DNA from: Lindgomyces ingoldianus | Taxonomy: Eukaryota > Ascomycota > Dothideomycetes > Pleosporales > Lindgomycetaceae | Direction of reading: 5' to 3' | Assembly: GCF_010093535.1 (NCBI RefSeq) | Contig: NW_022985164.1 | Coordinates: forward strand, 2,318,440-2,382,439 | DNA length: 64,000 nt | Part shown: positions 1 through 11,271 of the stretch, in pieces | Numbering within the stretch: the first letter of the stretch is position 1 | Layout of the letters: every line of letters starts with the position of its first letter | The notes under the pieces: generated by a model | What the model saw: the letters and a program-made list of their open reading frames with translations, nothing else | What the model was told of the DNA's origin: nothing | The model's database searches: none | Translations under genes and position numbers: made by a program

Positions 1-1359
1 GATCCTTGGGGTAGGCGTGTGTCCTGATCGATCCCGAATCAAACGTCTTAGGAAGTTGAGGTCTTTGTTTCTGCCCATTTATCGTGCTGGCTCAGCAAGA
101 TTTACTTTCTGTGTTAACAATCGGAAATATATTAACATAGCACTTTCGACTTTTACGTAACAATGCAACGTTTACATTGCCTTTCCCGCCCTTGATCTTA
201 TGTCTACCGATTACCTTGAAACTGCGATAATTTCGCTTCCATCTGTATCATCGATAGGGGTAGCAAAGTTGCGGAACGTAATGTAGTGTACGGCTCTAAC
301 TAGGAGGAACCCTAGTAGAAAAAACCTAAAATGGGCATAGTGGCGGGTAAGAGCAAGATATTACGGAATATTAGATAACTAGGTGAGGTGGCTAGTTTAG
401 CTGATTACCCTAAAAGGACCTCATCTTGTCACTATAAGCTCTACATAGTTCCATCCCACGACGTAAGCCTGGTGATCTGTTCTTTAAACTAGTTTAAGCT
501 CTAGGGACCTATTTTGACTGTATCTAACACTTATTTACTTTCACTACTATATTGTTTGATTTTCTTCCCTATTTTCTTCTTGCTTAATTCTAACTTTCTT
601 CCTTTCTTCCTTAGCTTGTGAGACGATCTCATCCCAAGATACACTAGCCTTTTTGAAATCCCTACGGCGCCTTTTCTTCCTGAATTCTTAATTGTGAACG
701 TTTTAACTCGGCCTTGGGATCTGCATCATAAAAGAGGAGAAGCTTTATCAATTCTGCCGCTGCAGCGGTGGTTTTTTGCGCTGCATAATGAAGTGGCGTC
801 AAACAACGCTGCTTCGACTATGGTATACAGAAGCGCCGGGATCAATCAAAAACTTTGCAAGCTCAACAGAGCAACTCGATGATGCGACATTCGCTAATGC
901 ATCTCCGGTGTACCTGGTTCCCAAAACTTTCATGACATGCTTCATTCATAGCATAGTTAGTAATTGTTCCTCGTCGACTTTTCCAACTGTCGCCTGTATC
1001 ATGGTTACAGCAGCATGTTATACACAATTAAGTTAGTGTAAGTAGTAGGCCTTAAGTATAAAAATAATTCTGCCTTCTTGTTAAGTTAGGCTAGTGTGAT
1101 TTTATTTAAACATTATGTTTTAAATGTGGTGCTAGTTGCGCTAAAAGATTTTATCTAGCTTAGAAATAGTTTACGTTAACACTTTAAAAAGTAAATAAGG
1201 CTATATTACACTATAAAGTATAAAAAAAAAATATAAAACTTAAAATAAAAAAACTATTATAGTTATAAATAAGGTAGATTTAAGTTAACTATTAAACAAT
1301 AAGTAAAAAATAAAAAATAAGCTAAAATAGCATAAAATTAGCTACTACTACTAGTAAGG
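1..1359. other. No recognisable gene; AT-rich after about 1050
   Basis: Bases 1-1050 have balanced composition but only short ORFs (longest about 86 codons) with no recognisable protein. From about 1050 to 1359 the DNA is very AT-rich and full of TAA/TAG, like the RIP-mutated repeats elsewhere in the window. I see nothing I can name here. Confidence 0.5.
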
Positions 1360-1999
1360 TGTTACGGCCAACAGCTAGACCGTAATGACCCAATTAGCTG
1401 TTCTCCACAGCCTAGGCGACGTCAGATGGAAGACACTTAACCCTGCGTTAAACAAATCACGTGACAGGACAGATAAGGAATAGCTCTAGCTTTTAGACAA
1501 AAGCCTAGCAGAGTGCATTATCTAATAAGGAACAAGCATTTGCACGTAATGCGCGCACAACGCGCACGACATGCACAGCATGCAAACCCTATGTATATAG
1601 TCTAGATCACAACTATAGTTAGAAGGCTATAATTACTATTTAGTCTTTACCTATATAATAGACTAAAAGGCATTAAAACCTTTATAAAGAGGACATTACT
1701 GCCTTATATATCTTACACTATATATACCTCCTTTCTTATCCTTTTAGATTAGGTTTGCTAGCTTCCTATATAGCTACTAAGCTAAACTAAAACCTGCCTT
1801 CTTAATTCTAACTAATTTACACTCTGCTTAACAGACTGTACACTTAATTAGCTAAGTTGTTCCCTTTTCTCCCTTAACATACTTATAGGCTGTAGTGCTC
1901 CTAAAAACACTATTTTATTAGAGTAAAAATTGTAACAGTAATTACTACTACCTATAAAGTATAGCTACTACCACCTTAGACATTAGCATAACAGGCGCC
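1360..1999. repeat. LTR plus a short piece of retroelement interior (family H)
   Basis: A segment of about 578 bp begins TGTTACGG and ends TGTAACA near 1937. It is followed by about 60 bp beginning GTAATTACTAC. A diverged relative lies at 32265-34911 and is followed by the equivalent interior sequence, so both look like LTRs with the element body to their right. The body here stops at about 2000, where unmutated DNA begins, so this copy is truncated. No target duplication could be matched. Confidence 0.5.
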
Positions 2000-3229
2000 T
2001 TAGCTGCTAGCACTAAGTTCGTAGTTGCTGGTCAACAGCCAACATGGCCTTCTAAACCAGTCAGAATTACAGCGATTTAGAAGAGTCCGATGAGTAAAAA
2101 TGATTTGAGGACGCCGCAGTCGGGCCATGACCGGCGACCCAGCCAGACCTTTGTTGCCTGATGTGGTTATTTGTTCCTCCTTGCTGGGAATTGCGGTGCA
2201 GGTAGAGGCCCCAGTGGAAATTGTTCGGCGTATGTGGAGAGGTCCGGAGGAAGAGAATGACATACAATCCGTTGACTTGTAGAATGTCAAGAGACATAGC
2301 TTGAGAGAACGATAATTGAGGTGATATTTAGGGTTATAAAGACAGATTATAATGCAATGAAGCGAATTACCGAGATGGTTGGGTAAACTTTATACTCCTC
2401 GTGTGCAGTGGATCAATATGGTCGTCTTATCCTTAGGCGCCAGAAGGCGGATATATTCTGGGGACACTAAATTCAATGGCCATTCGAAGCGTTGCAGCTT
2501 TACTACAAGTGCTAGAACGGATTTTGAAATTGAGCTAGCAAGGGCGAGGGCCATGAATACTTGCAACTTGTGAGGCTGTGTTAGGCTAACGCGGGGTCGC
2601 GTAAGAGTATCGGGTGACGTGCCTACTAAAAAAAGAACTTGAATCAATCAACAGGGCAAGTTACAGAAGCCTAGGTTGCTGATTCGCAGTCTAAGTTACA
2701 TTGTGCGTGCCTACTGTCGTCTCACTGGTTAGACACTCCACATCGCTTCCACGCTCAAAACACTCACCAACCTCTTCTAAGATAGCCGCGCGCATATGCC
2801 GTTTTGTCCTCCTACTCTAGGAGTTTAGAGAAGTTTTGATTGGCCCAGAACTTCGCAGGATTTTTGTCTCATTGGACGTTGACCTCGTGTGTTATGTCGC
2901 ATTCCTGATACAGGAACCTTCCTTCTCTGTGCCACAACAGCCCCTACTGCTGTTAATATAGCTCCTAATACCTTCACTATGGCCCCTTAGCCATTGCCAT
3001 GGCCCTCACTGCCCCTGCCATCATAGATATAAATAAATACTCCGCAACAGAGCACTAAGACAATTACACAACACTACACTACACAATACACTTCACTTCA
3101 TCAGCTTCCACTATAGCTGCATGCTCACCCAACCTCTCTATTTGCAACATGTTACGACGCACGCCTACCGCATTGTATTGGCATAGTGGTTTGTGCGTCT
3201 TAGCATTTTTTGGCTCTAAATGACCCTAG
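2000..3229. other. Non-RIP intergenic DNA without a recognised gene
   Basis: Composition is normal, but the ORFs on both strands (up to about 96 codons) overlap one another and resemble nothing I know. A CT-rich stretch and an A/C-rich run occupy about 2930-3110. It may hold an unrecognised short gene or a decayed one. Confidence 0.4.
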
Positions 3230-3481
3230 TGTCCGTACGTAAGTACAGCTGCGTCTGTACACGCGTACGGCTGAATTAGGTTGCCTGAAACGTTAGCTAT
3301 CTGGCCTGTGCATTAGGGGCTATATGTACTTAAGAACCCTCTTTCTTTATATAAAAAAAAAGAGCAGTAGTTAATAATAAAAAGATCTTTACTTACTTAC
3401 TTATTAGTACACTTTTTAGGTGTATGTTTGTTTAATTAAACCTAGGTTAACTAACACTAATTAGTCTATTAATAAACTATT

Positions 3482-3836
3482 TACTGTGTGCGTAGCTACG
3501 CAGAGGATATTATCCTTAATAAATAGATTTATAAGAATTAATAAAACTACTACTATATAAACAGCTTACTCCTACTGCGTGTGTAGCTATGTAGAGAGGG
3601 CTTAGACAAGCATTATGTGCGCCCCTAGATTAACTAATTATATAAAGACAAGATTAGCAACCTACTGTGTGTGTAGCTATATAAAGAGGGCTTACTATTA
3701 AGCCTTTATGCGCTCTAGAGCTTCTTATTAATACAGGCTGTGCAACTACTTGCCTACTATGTGCGTAGCTACGCAGAGGAGATAATACAGGCTGCATAAT
3801 TAGAAACCTACTGCGTGTGTAGCTACACAGAGGAGG
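3482..3836. repeat. Five spaced copies of a palindromic repeat
   Basis: A unit of about 29 bp reading roughly CTACTGYGTGYGTAGCTAYR followed by CAGAGGAGG occurs near 3482, 3572, 3661, 3752 and 3807. Its core GCGTAGCTACGC is a perfect palindrome in two copies. Spacers are unequal (about 25-60 bp). It lies just inside the left LTR. Confidence 0.7.
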
Positions 3837-3897
3837 CTCCTTATTAGCAGCCCACCTTGCTAACACTCTCCTCCCCTAAGAACAGCTATACAAACAC

Positions 3898-4493
3898 NNN
3901 NNNNNNNNNNNNNNNNNNNNNNNNNNNNNNNNNNNNNNNNNNNNNNNNNNNNNNNNNNNNNNNNNNNNNNNNNNNNNNNNNNNNNNNNNNNNNNNNNNNN
4001 NNNNNNNNNNNNNNNNNNNNNNNNNNNNNNNNNNNNNNNNNNNNNNNNNNNNNNNNNNNNNNNNNNNNNNNNNNNNNNNNNNNNNNNNNNNNNNNNNNNN
4101 NNNNNNNNNNNNNNNNNNNNNNNNNNNNNNNNNNNNNNNNNNNNNNNNNNNNNNNNNNNNNNNNNNNNNNNNNNNNNNNNNNNNNNNNNNNNNNNNNNNN
4201 NNNNNNNNNNNNNNNNNNNNNNNNNNNNNNNNNNNNNNNNNNNNNNNNNNNNNNNNNNNNNNNNNNNNNNNNNNNNNNNNNNNNNNNNNNNNNNNNNNNN
4301 NNNNNNNNNNNNNNNNNNNNNNNNNNNNNNNNNNNNNNNNNNNNNNNNNNNNNNNNNNNNNNNNNNNNNNNNNNNNNNNNNNNNNNNNNNNNNNNNNNNN
4401 NNNNNNNNNNNNNNNNNNNNNNNNNNNNNNNNNNNNNNNNNNNNNNNNNNNNNNNNNNNNNNNNNNNNNNNNNNNNNNNNNNNNNNNNNNNNN
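3898..4493. other. Assembly gap (596 N)
   Basis: A run of undetermined bases inside the LTR element. The true length is unknown. Any ORF reported across it is an artefact. Confidence 1.
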
Positions 4494-4593
4494 GTTAAGT
4501 AAGAACTTTTTTTATATAGTTAAGTAAGAACTTTTTTTATATAGTTAAGTAAGAACTTTTTTTATATAGTTAAGTAAGAACTTTTTTTTACTT
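4494..4593. repeat. 25-bp tandem repeat, four units
   Basis: The unit GTTAAGTAAG-AACTTTTTTT-ATATA is repeated four times head to tail directly after the gap; the last unit is slightly altered. The gap probably exists because this array could not be assembled. Confidence 0.9.
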
Positions 4594-5159
4594 TAGCTAA
4601 GTATAAGCACTATTCTAAAAGTAAGTTAAATTATATATAAGCTAAAAAGCTAAAAGATATTATAAATAAAAAAAGCACTAAAAGTTAGCTTTAAAAAAAA
4701 GTAAGATTAACATATAAATAAGTAAGTAACTTTATAAAAGTAAAAAGTTACTAGTGTTTATATATAAGTATAGCTGCGTCTGTACACGCGTATAGCTAAA
4801 TTAGGTTACCTAAAATGTTAGCTATCTAGCCTATGTGTTAGGGGCTAGGTGTACTTAAAAACCCTTTTTCTTTATATAAAAAGAGAGGGCAGTAGTTAAT
4901 AACAAGAAGATCTTTGCCTACTTACCTATTAGTACGCCTCTTAGGCGTACGTTTGTTTAATTAAACCTAGGTTAACTGACACCTAGCATCTATCTAGTGC
5001 AAAAATTAGTGGAATTCCTTAGCAACACAACAATTTTCCCTGCACGCGTACAACCTTACACACAAACTGTAAATTTACTTATTTTATGTAAGAATCACAT
5101 AACAACTATCTAATAATTATTAGTATAACTTAAGGCTATATAAATATATGTATAGAAGC

Positions 5160-5404
5160 TATACTAACGCGTTTTTAGTGTTATTGTCTGTTAATATGCT
5201 TATAGAGAGGCTAAAGAGAGCGCGTATACCCTCTGTAACTGCAGCTATTACAGCACATAAAAAAGCAGTAAAGCTACATTAAAAAGCTATAAAGGTGCAA
5301 CAAAAAGCTATAAAGTATACTAAAGGGCAGACAACGCGCTTATAGCGCAATTGGGTGCAGTTTATAAAGCCTTTAATAGCTAACATAGGCCTAGCAGCTG
5401 CCTA
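5160..5404 (+). pseudogene. Probable C-terminal fragment of a pogo/Fot1-like transposase
   Basis: Translation of this AT-rich stretch gives a basic, helical segment (pieces such as LIERLKRARIPS, AHKKAVKLH and QQKAIKYTKGQTTRL) broken by stop codons of the CAA-to-TAA type. Its composition and arrangement resemble the region after the DDE domain of fungal pogo/Fot1 transposases. No catalytic motif survives, so the family call is an inference. Confidence 0.35.
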
Positions 5405-5528
5405 GGTAAGCCTTGCTTAAGTTACTACACGATAGATGTTTTCCTTCCCATAAGCAACCCTCAAACGAACGACCAAAACGCCACATAACAAATCACAAAT
5501 ATTCCCGTTCCTTAATACATACGTCCCG

Positions 5529-6491
5529 ATGGATTGGCTCCGGTACTTGGTCCCCAAAATCCTCCTTCCTACCTTCACCTGGCCTTATCGCGTCCTGGGG
5601 TCTGTTGATATAGCGTCGTCGATTCCACCAACACCACGACTTGCTCCTCGGATTGTTCGTCGAGTCTTTGGATTTGTCCACCCGTACCTTTGCTCCTTAT
5701 CCCATCGCTACTGCAACTGGGTCGGCATCCCTTTCGACAACCAACTCGCGCAACTTCCATTCGGACTGGTGTTGAAATGGTCAGACGGCACGAGGCTCGA
5801 AGAGGTCGCGGCAACGATGCTTGCAAGGTCTGCCGGGTTTCCAGTGCCAAAGATCATTTCATACGGAGAGCATCCCGATACACCTCATGCACCGGTCTCA
5901 ATCCTAATGACCCGCATACCTGGCAGAGACTTAGGCAATCCTGAGATATACGAACGAATGAATGATGCCGAGCGCGAGACCATTTACACTGAGCTAGAGT
6001 ACATGCTACAAGTCATGCGAAACTGGTCTCATCCATGGGGAGGAGACCGCATCTGTTCAATTTTAGGGACGGCAGTCAGAAGCGTGCGCATCCCCAGTCA
6101 TTCAGTTGGGCCATGCGAATCTGAATCCGAGTTCAATGACCACCTCTTCAGTTCTATCTCGGGCCACAGTTTTGAAACACGGGATACGTTTGAGGAGAAG
6201 GTGGTAGTCGCTAAAAGGTTACGTTCGATGCACCATGCGGTTGTTTTCACGCATGGTGACTTTAAGCATCACAACATCATGGTCCACAATGGCCATATCT
6301 CCGGATTCCTGGATTGGGAGTCTGCAGGCTGGTATCCGGAATACTGGGAGTTTACAACACCTCTGCGATTCGGTTCAAGGGACTTTTGGTGGAATGCTCT
6401 TGTCTTAAGGCTTGGCGGTTCGAAGTATCTAGCGGAATTAGAGAGTGAAAAGGCTCTGGTTCCACTTACTGTTGATGCTTGGGCCTGGTAG
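5529..6491 (+). CDS. APH-family (aminoglycoside phosphotransferase-like) kinase-fold protein
   Basis: An uninterrupted 320-residue single-exon ORF. The Brenner-type catalytic loop HGDFKHHNIMV is at about residues 240-250 (catalytic Asp, metal-binding Asn). It is followed by LDWESAGWYPEYWE, where the Asp of LDWE corresponds to the metal-binding DFG Asp. A nucleotide-binding half with WSDGTRLEEVAA and VPKIISYGEHP precedes it. This is the layout of the large fungal APH family, whose substrates are mostly unknown; an antibiotic target should not be assumed. The length is normal. The gene sits alone between repeats but carries no RIP-type stops, so it is probably functional or recently so. The first ATG with good continuity was chosen as start. 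Confidence 0.8.
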   Translation: MDWLRYLVPKILLPTFTWPYRVLGSVDIASSIPPTPRLAPRIVRRVFGFVHPYLCSLSHRYCNWVGIPFDNQLAQLPFGLVLKWSDGTRLEEVAATMLARSAGFPVPKIISYGEHPDTPHAPVSILMTRIPGRDLGNPEIYERMNDAERETIYTELEYMLQVMRNWSHPWGGDRICSILGTAVRSVRIPSHSVGPCESESEFNDHLFSSISGHSFETRDTFEEKVVVAKRLRSMHHAVVFTHGDFKHHNIMVHNGHISGFLDWESAGWYPEYWEFTTPLRFGSRDFWWNALVLRLGGSKYLAELESEKALVPLTVDAWAW

Positions 6492-6840
6492 CTAGCAGCT
6501 AAAAGACACCGACTTGTCGATATCAACGAGAAGTGTTTTGAGCTTCAAGACCTAATATGCCTGTATTCTGCAATGATATATTTGATATTTGATGTGTGAC
6601 ACTCTGCTACCACGGCCTTCGCCAAACATGCGCAGTTCAAACATGCGCAGTTTCGCGTCGAATATGTCACTTTCCTCTTCCATAGTGGCGCGTCGCGTGG
6701 CGTCCTTCATTTCCCTAATGCTCGCCGATCCGCCCTGCCTGGTTTCTATGAATGCGTGTTAGTAGACTTATATAAGCTAGATAAAGGAGATGACTTATAA
6801 TTAAATAACTTACTCTAATTACTAACTTTTACAACTAACG
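6492..6840. other. 3' flank of the kinase gene and transition to repeats
   Basis: Bases 6492-6750 are of normal composition and hold no ORF. After about 6760 the sequence becomes AT-rich and leads into the terminal inverted repeat at 6841. A small direct repeat (CAAACATGCGCAGTT, with the related copy alongside) lies near 6630-6655. Confidence 0.5.
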
Positions 6841-7743
6841 TATTTCACAAGCAAGCAATCCACACAAGTAAACAATCTACTCTAACTAAATTTTAGCACT
6901 TTGTACTTTTATTAGTAATACATCTACTAGTTAACTTTTAAAATGGTAATAAAAAAAGTTAGTTAAATACTTTTTACCTTTTAAGTACTTGAAACAGGTA
7001 AATTTTATTAAGACACTGCTTACACTTTAGCAGCTATATATAATGCTTTTATACTATGCTTTATTATTCTACTTTACTAAATTAGCTTTTTTTGCACTTT
7101 GTATACTTAGCTTTTATTAAGTCGCTAAAAGGTTAACCTTCTAGCTAGCACATTAGAAGAATATATATAGGCGGAAAATTGTATGCGGCACATCTACAAG
7201 CTTAAATAGTATAAACGTAAGAGAAGACAGATCTAAATACAAGGTAGGCTCTTCAATATACCCCTCTAGCTTAAGCAGTATAAACTTAAAAGACATATCT
7301 AAATACAAGGTTGCCTCTATACTAAGCGTACTTTACTAGAGTCCTTAAAAATGTTTCTTTTAAGTGTAGAAATTAAACACAGCGTGTCTAAAGATAATAT
7401 GTTTTTATTAGTAAAATAGAAGTGTAAAAATTCTTATGCGCTAACTATCTCTACTATAAAAACTAGGCTTATAACTGTTGCATTGCTAAAAGGTTAACCT
7501 TCTAGATAGCATAGCAGAAGAATATATATAGATAGATAACTGTATATAACAAGTCTATTATTACCTGTTTACATAAGTGTAGTTTAAAAACTTTATAAGT
7601 TACTTAAAAAGCTAAAAGTATTTAACTTTATTTATTAGTGTGTTAAAGGTTAACTAGTAGATGCATTATTAATTAAAGCATAAGTTGCTAAAATTTTGTT
7701 ATAGTAGACTGTTTACTTGTATAGACTGCTTGCTTGTGAAATA
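6841..7743. mobile_element. Foldback/MITE-like element with about 118-bp terminal inverted repeats
   Basis: The left end (6841-6958) and the reverse complement of the right end (7626-7743) align along about 118 bp, both beginning TATTTCACAAGCAAGCA. The original interior was short. Most of the present interior is a degraded miniature LTR element (7114-7551). No transposase remnant is visible. TA is the likely duplicated target, but flanking sequence is too mutated to be certain. Confidence 0.7.
7114..7551 (-). mobile_element. Degraded copy of the TRIM element (nested in the TIR element)
   Basis: The right LTR (7476-7551) starts TGTTGCATTGC and is preceded by GGCTTATAAC, the mutated primer-binding site. 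The left LTR (about 7114-7190) and the interior match the better copies at 30921-31346 and 35818-43754. An interior stretch containing ATCTAAATACAAGGT occurs twice, so this copy suffered a partial internal duplication. It is heavily RIP-mutated. Confidence 0.75.
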
Positions 7744-8986
7744 TATTAGTCTAAAAGCATTTTAACAGTATATATAATATTTAATAGCTAGTTAGCAGTG
7801 TGCAAGGCGTACAGAAGCAGTGTAGGTTATAGAAAGTGAGTGGCAAGAGAGAATAAATGTTAAAATTAGAATTACTTCTGTAATGAAGCTACTAGGCCTA
7901 TAACAAGAAAAAATAGAGAGAGGTTTTAGATCCTTGCAGCTATTGTAGAATCTAATAAAGTAAAGAATATTATATAGTTTGTAAGTGCTCTATAGCAGAG
8001 TATTCATTTACATCTATAACAGTAGGGGTAGTAAGGGCTATAGCAATAGCTAAGGGGCTATAATAAATGCTACTATTAAAAGCAAAGATTAAAACTCAGC
8101 TTGGAATGCTGATTTTTACTACAAAGGAAAATTCAATGGTTACCGGAGGCGAGATCTGCAAAGTTGACGCCCATTGTAGCCCTGGTCCTGAAGTGCGGGG
8201 ATTAGAAGACAACGTAGACGTCGATGGGTCCATGGAACTCAATTACTCGGTATTTCGGAACAGCTATGCTCGATCTCGGGCAATACCTAACGGGCGATTC
8301 TCTTCGCGCTCTTATGTTGATAACAGGAAAGCGTTTCTGCGAGTTTCTGTTGCACAGATTAGATGTAAACCCGAAGGATCTTAGTTGAGTGTCGAAATAA
8401 TAGTAGGACAGCACTCGTAGCTCGTGTAAACGAATATTTACGGCTAGCCGTAATGAGAAAAGCCCACTAGAGATCATTGTTTCTCCAATTATGGCTCAGT
8501 CCTTTCATAGACCTGGTTTCTCCCACAGTTGAATCAAATGCGGTACATCTCAACGGATGTCATATTGAATGTGGTAAAGCGGCTACGTATAATGGCGTGA
8601 GCGCAAAATAAAGAAGGGATGCTTATATTTGGGCGGAGAAGGGGAGGCGGCCTGGTAGCAGAATTTATGAACAAGGCAGCGGCTGGGAATAAGCGGAGTA
8701 GAACAGCAGTACTTCTATGGACAGAGCTCAGCTTGAGCATTCACAGTGAGATTGATAGCCTCATCATGTCACCTGTTTCGCTACTTGTGGGACTGAACAA
8801 CCACTAGAAAGCTGCGCAGTATCTAGTTTTCTACTTCGACATTTGATTGGCGATACTCAAGAGTTAGGCATGACCTGAAAACCTCCAAACTTCAAACGGG
8901 GCTACCGAGGGTGTGAAGACAGTAACCAAACATTTTCGCAAGCGAGTAGAAGCACAAACTGCATCCCAAAACATCCCAACAACCCC
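7744..8986. other. No recognised gene
   Basis: 7744-8060 is RIP-like AT-rich DNA. 8060-8986 has normal composition. An ORF of 105 codons (8067-8384, +) begins inside the AT-rich part and resembles no known protein; shorter ORFs at 8202-8807 overlap on both strands. The end next to 8987 is the 3' flank of the monooxygenase. Confidence 0.45.
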
Positions 8987-10677
8987 TCAAGGCCTCGGCT
9001 TTTCCCTAGCATCATCCTCCCATGCCACCGCTACCTCCCTCTCAGCATCATACCCATAAACCCACTCCATAGTAACCCTATCACTCCACTGATTCGCACT
9101 CTCCTCTCCCATCCTCCCTGCTACCTCTTCCCTCATACTCTCATCCCTCGCTCTCTGCTCCGCCCCATCCGCAAAATGCCAGATCTTCCCATTTACAAGA
9201 CTCGCTTCCTGTATCTGCCCTGCCCTCAATATCCTTACTCTTTCGAATACTTTCAGCGCACGAGGGAGATCTTGAGGTGAGGTGATGAGGCACAAGATTT
9301 CCGCAAGCGCGGCACCGTCTTCGACGGCCATGGCGGCGCCGGAGGACATGTACGGTACCATTGCGTGTGCAGCGTCGCCTATAATCACCAGCTTGGAGGA
9401 TGGGTGGAGCCAGGTGCTCAGCGGCTCACCGCTGAGTAGCGGCCATTTTAATGTGGATTTTATCATGTTGATGATTTTGGTGAGACGAGGGTCCCATCCG
9501 GCGAAATGCTGTTTCATCTCTTGGATGGCGGTGTCTTGGTTCCAGGTACTAGGGTCGGAGTCTTCGGGGTGGGAGAGCACCATGTTGAAGGCACTGCCAC
9601 CGGCAACAGTGTACGTCATAACATGGCGCATTTCACCGAGCCTAGACGTCGTATTAACGATAAATAACGATTTGATAAGTAGATGAGATCCACCAAAGAA
9701 GGAAGAAAACGCACCACAAATTCTGCCCCGGATTCTCCAGCAACCACGACACCTGTGGATGCTTTCTCATCTCCTCTGTATCTACCATCGCGCGATATGC
9801 CGCAAACCCCGTTCTCCGTGGCGCTTGATCCTCCCCACCAAACACAACTTTCCTAGCCTCAGATTTGACTCCATCCGCTGCTACAATCAAATCCGCATAA
9901 TGCACACTCCCGTCTTCTAGTACAACACCCGCTTTTGTTCCCACTTCTCCATCTAATTCATACCCGCCCACCCCCTTATTCACCCTAACATCGACTCCCA
10001 AATCCAACGCTCGCTGATACATAGCCAGCTGCAGATTGCCCCTATGTACCACAAAATACGGGGCATGAAATAGGTCCTGAAAGTCAGGCACGAGTTGCGT
10101 TAATCCAATGATCGATCCATCTTGCCAACGTCGCATTTTTATGGCTGTGGGTTCATGCGCCTTGGGGGTGAGATAGGGGCCAAGACCCCATTTTAGGAGG
10201 AGGCGGGAGGAATTTGGGGGGATTTGGATGCCGGCGCCAACCTGATTTACCGTTAACATCCGGAAAGGATGTACATGGGATGGGAGGGAGGGGAGGGAGA
10301 AAGGGAGAGAAATATACTTCATCTAACTTCTCTGCCTTCTCGAAAACTGTGACTTTATGGCCGCGTCTTCTGAGTGCTATAGATGTTGCTAAACCACCTA
10401 AACCTGCCCCTACAATGATAATATCAAGCAAGACTTTTGCTTGCTCATCTGTTAGAGCATCTGATTCATTTCGAGGCAGCTTCTGGTGGAATGGATGGAC
10501 CTCTTGGCGACCTAGAAAATTTAGGCTTCGAGACGGATATGACGTTTTCTAAGAGATATTAAAGAAAATAGTGGTTTTGCTATGAGTGAGACTTACTCGA
10601 AGTCCCGCATGGCCCTTGATGTTGAGCAGGGAGTCTATGTGTGCTCTGCAGTCTTGGAGACGCTGATCAGACACCAT
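8987..10677 (-). CDS. FAD-dependent monooxygenase (salicylate hydroxylase-like, group A)
   Basis: Four exons: 10677-10597, 10548-10318, 10241-9715 and 9641-8987, giving 497 residues. The three introns (48, 76 and 73 bp) all have GT/AG ends, and every junction keeps frame. An FAD-binding Rossmann motif GAGLGGLATSIALRRRGHKV follows an N-terminal extension of about 65 residues. The DG motif is AADGVKSEAR and the second flavin motif is IIGDAAHAMVPYMSSG. This order is that of NAD(P)H-dependent aromatic hydroxylases such as salicylate 1-monooxygenase and the 6-hydroxynicotinate type; the substrate cannot be told from sequence. There is no clustered pathway partner. Start chosen at the ATG opening MVSDQRLQDC because the first intron then splices in frame to KTSYPSRSLN; the second internal acceptor at 10511 would cause a stop. 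Confidence 0.88.
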
Positions 10678-11271
10678 AGTGGATAATAGTGGAGGTAATA
10701 GATAAGCTCGCTAGGCGATGTGTTGTGATTTTCTGAGGTGGGCTCCGGGAAATCAGTCCTTACTTGCTGTATTAAGACTGCCGATCAATTCAAGTTATTT
10801 CGTGTCCTACACATGGATGAGCAACCCTCAAATCCAAGATTACGGAAGGTCTTAAGACTTGTCCAACTAAAAACCTAACATCAAACAGAGCCTCTGTCAT
10901 AAGCACATAGGAGTGGAAGTTGTTCAAATATGATATCATAAGGCGACGGAATTCGTCCGCGACGTGGATGTGCTTTGCTAGATATGATTCGTTTGACTAA
11001 TGACTGTTTAGGGGAGTTAGTGGGTTGCGGGGAACCGACCCGAAGGCCCCGATGGCCGACAAATGTCGGCGTTACAGGAATCCGAGGGTATCAACTCTCA
11101 GATATAACTCGCTGTTCTTGGTGACACCTAAAGTCAATTATCATACAAGTCATTTGTCAAGGAATTACATTCCAAGTTCTGTACGGCGTAGACTACGGCA
11201 GGGATCACCAGATTATCTCTTCTCGAATTCATTTTACAGACTGACTAAGACTGTCCCAAGCAACCACGAAT
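10678..11271. other. Intergenic region between the monooxygenase and a small + strand gene
   Basis: A likely shared upstream region of two divergent genes. The ORFs seen here (11025-11390 +, 11234-11425 -) overlap the real small gene in other frames. Nothing else is recognisable. Confidence 0.5.

Larger units (their letters stand above)
3230..4981. mobile_element. LTR element with 227-bp LTRs, no coding capacity visible
   Basis: Two direct repeats of 227 bp (3230-3456 and 4755-4981) start with TG and end with CA. They are flanked by the same 5 bp, CCTAG, at 3225-3229 and 4982-4986. That is the signature of an LTR retrotransposon insertion. The interior, about 1.3 kb including a 596-base assembly gap, holds a spaced palindromic repeat on the left and a 25-bp tandem repeat on the right, with no protein-coding motif. 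The element is therefore probably non-autonomous, unless coding sequence is hidden in the gap. The right LTR has more C-to-T and G-to-A changes than the left. Confidence 0.85.

Noticed and set aside
2000..2647. Overlapping ORFs on both strands as a possible small secreted protein gene
   Set aside because: No signal peptide, no consistent frame and no splice structure that I could support.
3482..3836. CRISPR-like array of palindromic repeats
   Set aside because: Only five degenerate units with unequal spacing inside a fungal LTR element; no cas genes and not a prokaryote.
3857..4498. Long ORF across the first gap
   Set aside because: It consists almost wholly of undetermined bases; the open frame is an artefact.
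5529..6491. Antibiotic-resistance aminoglycoside phosphotransferase
   Set aside because: The fold is shared, but fungal APH-like proteins are numerous and mostly of unknown substrate; nothing here shows resistance.
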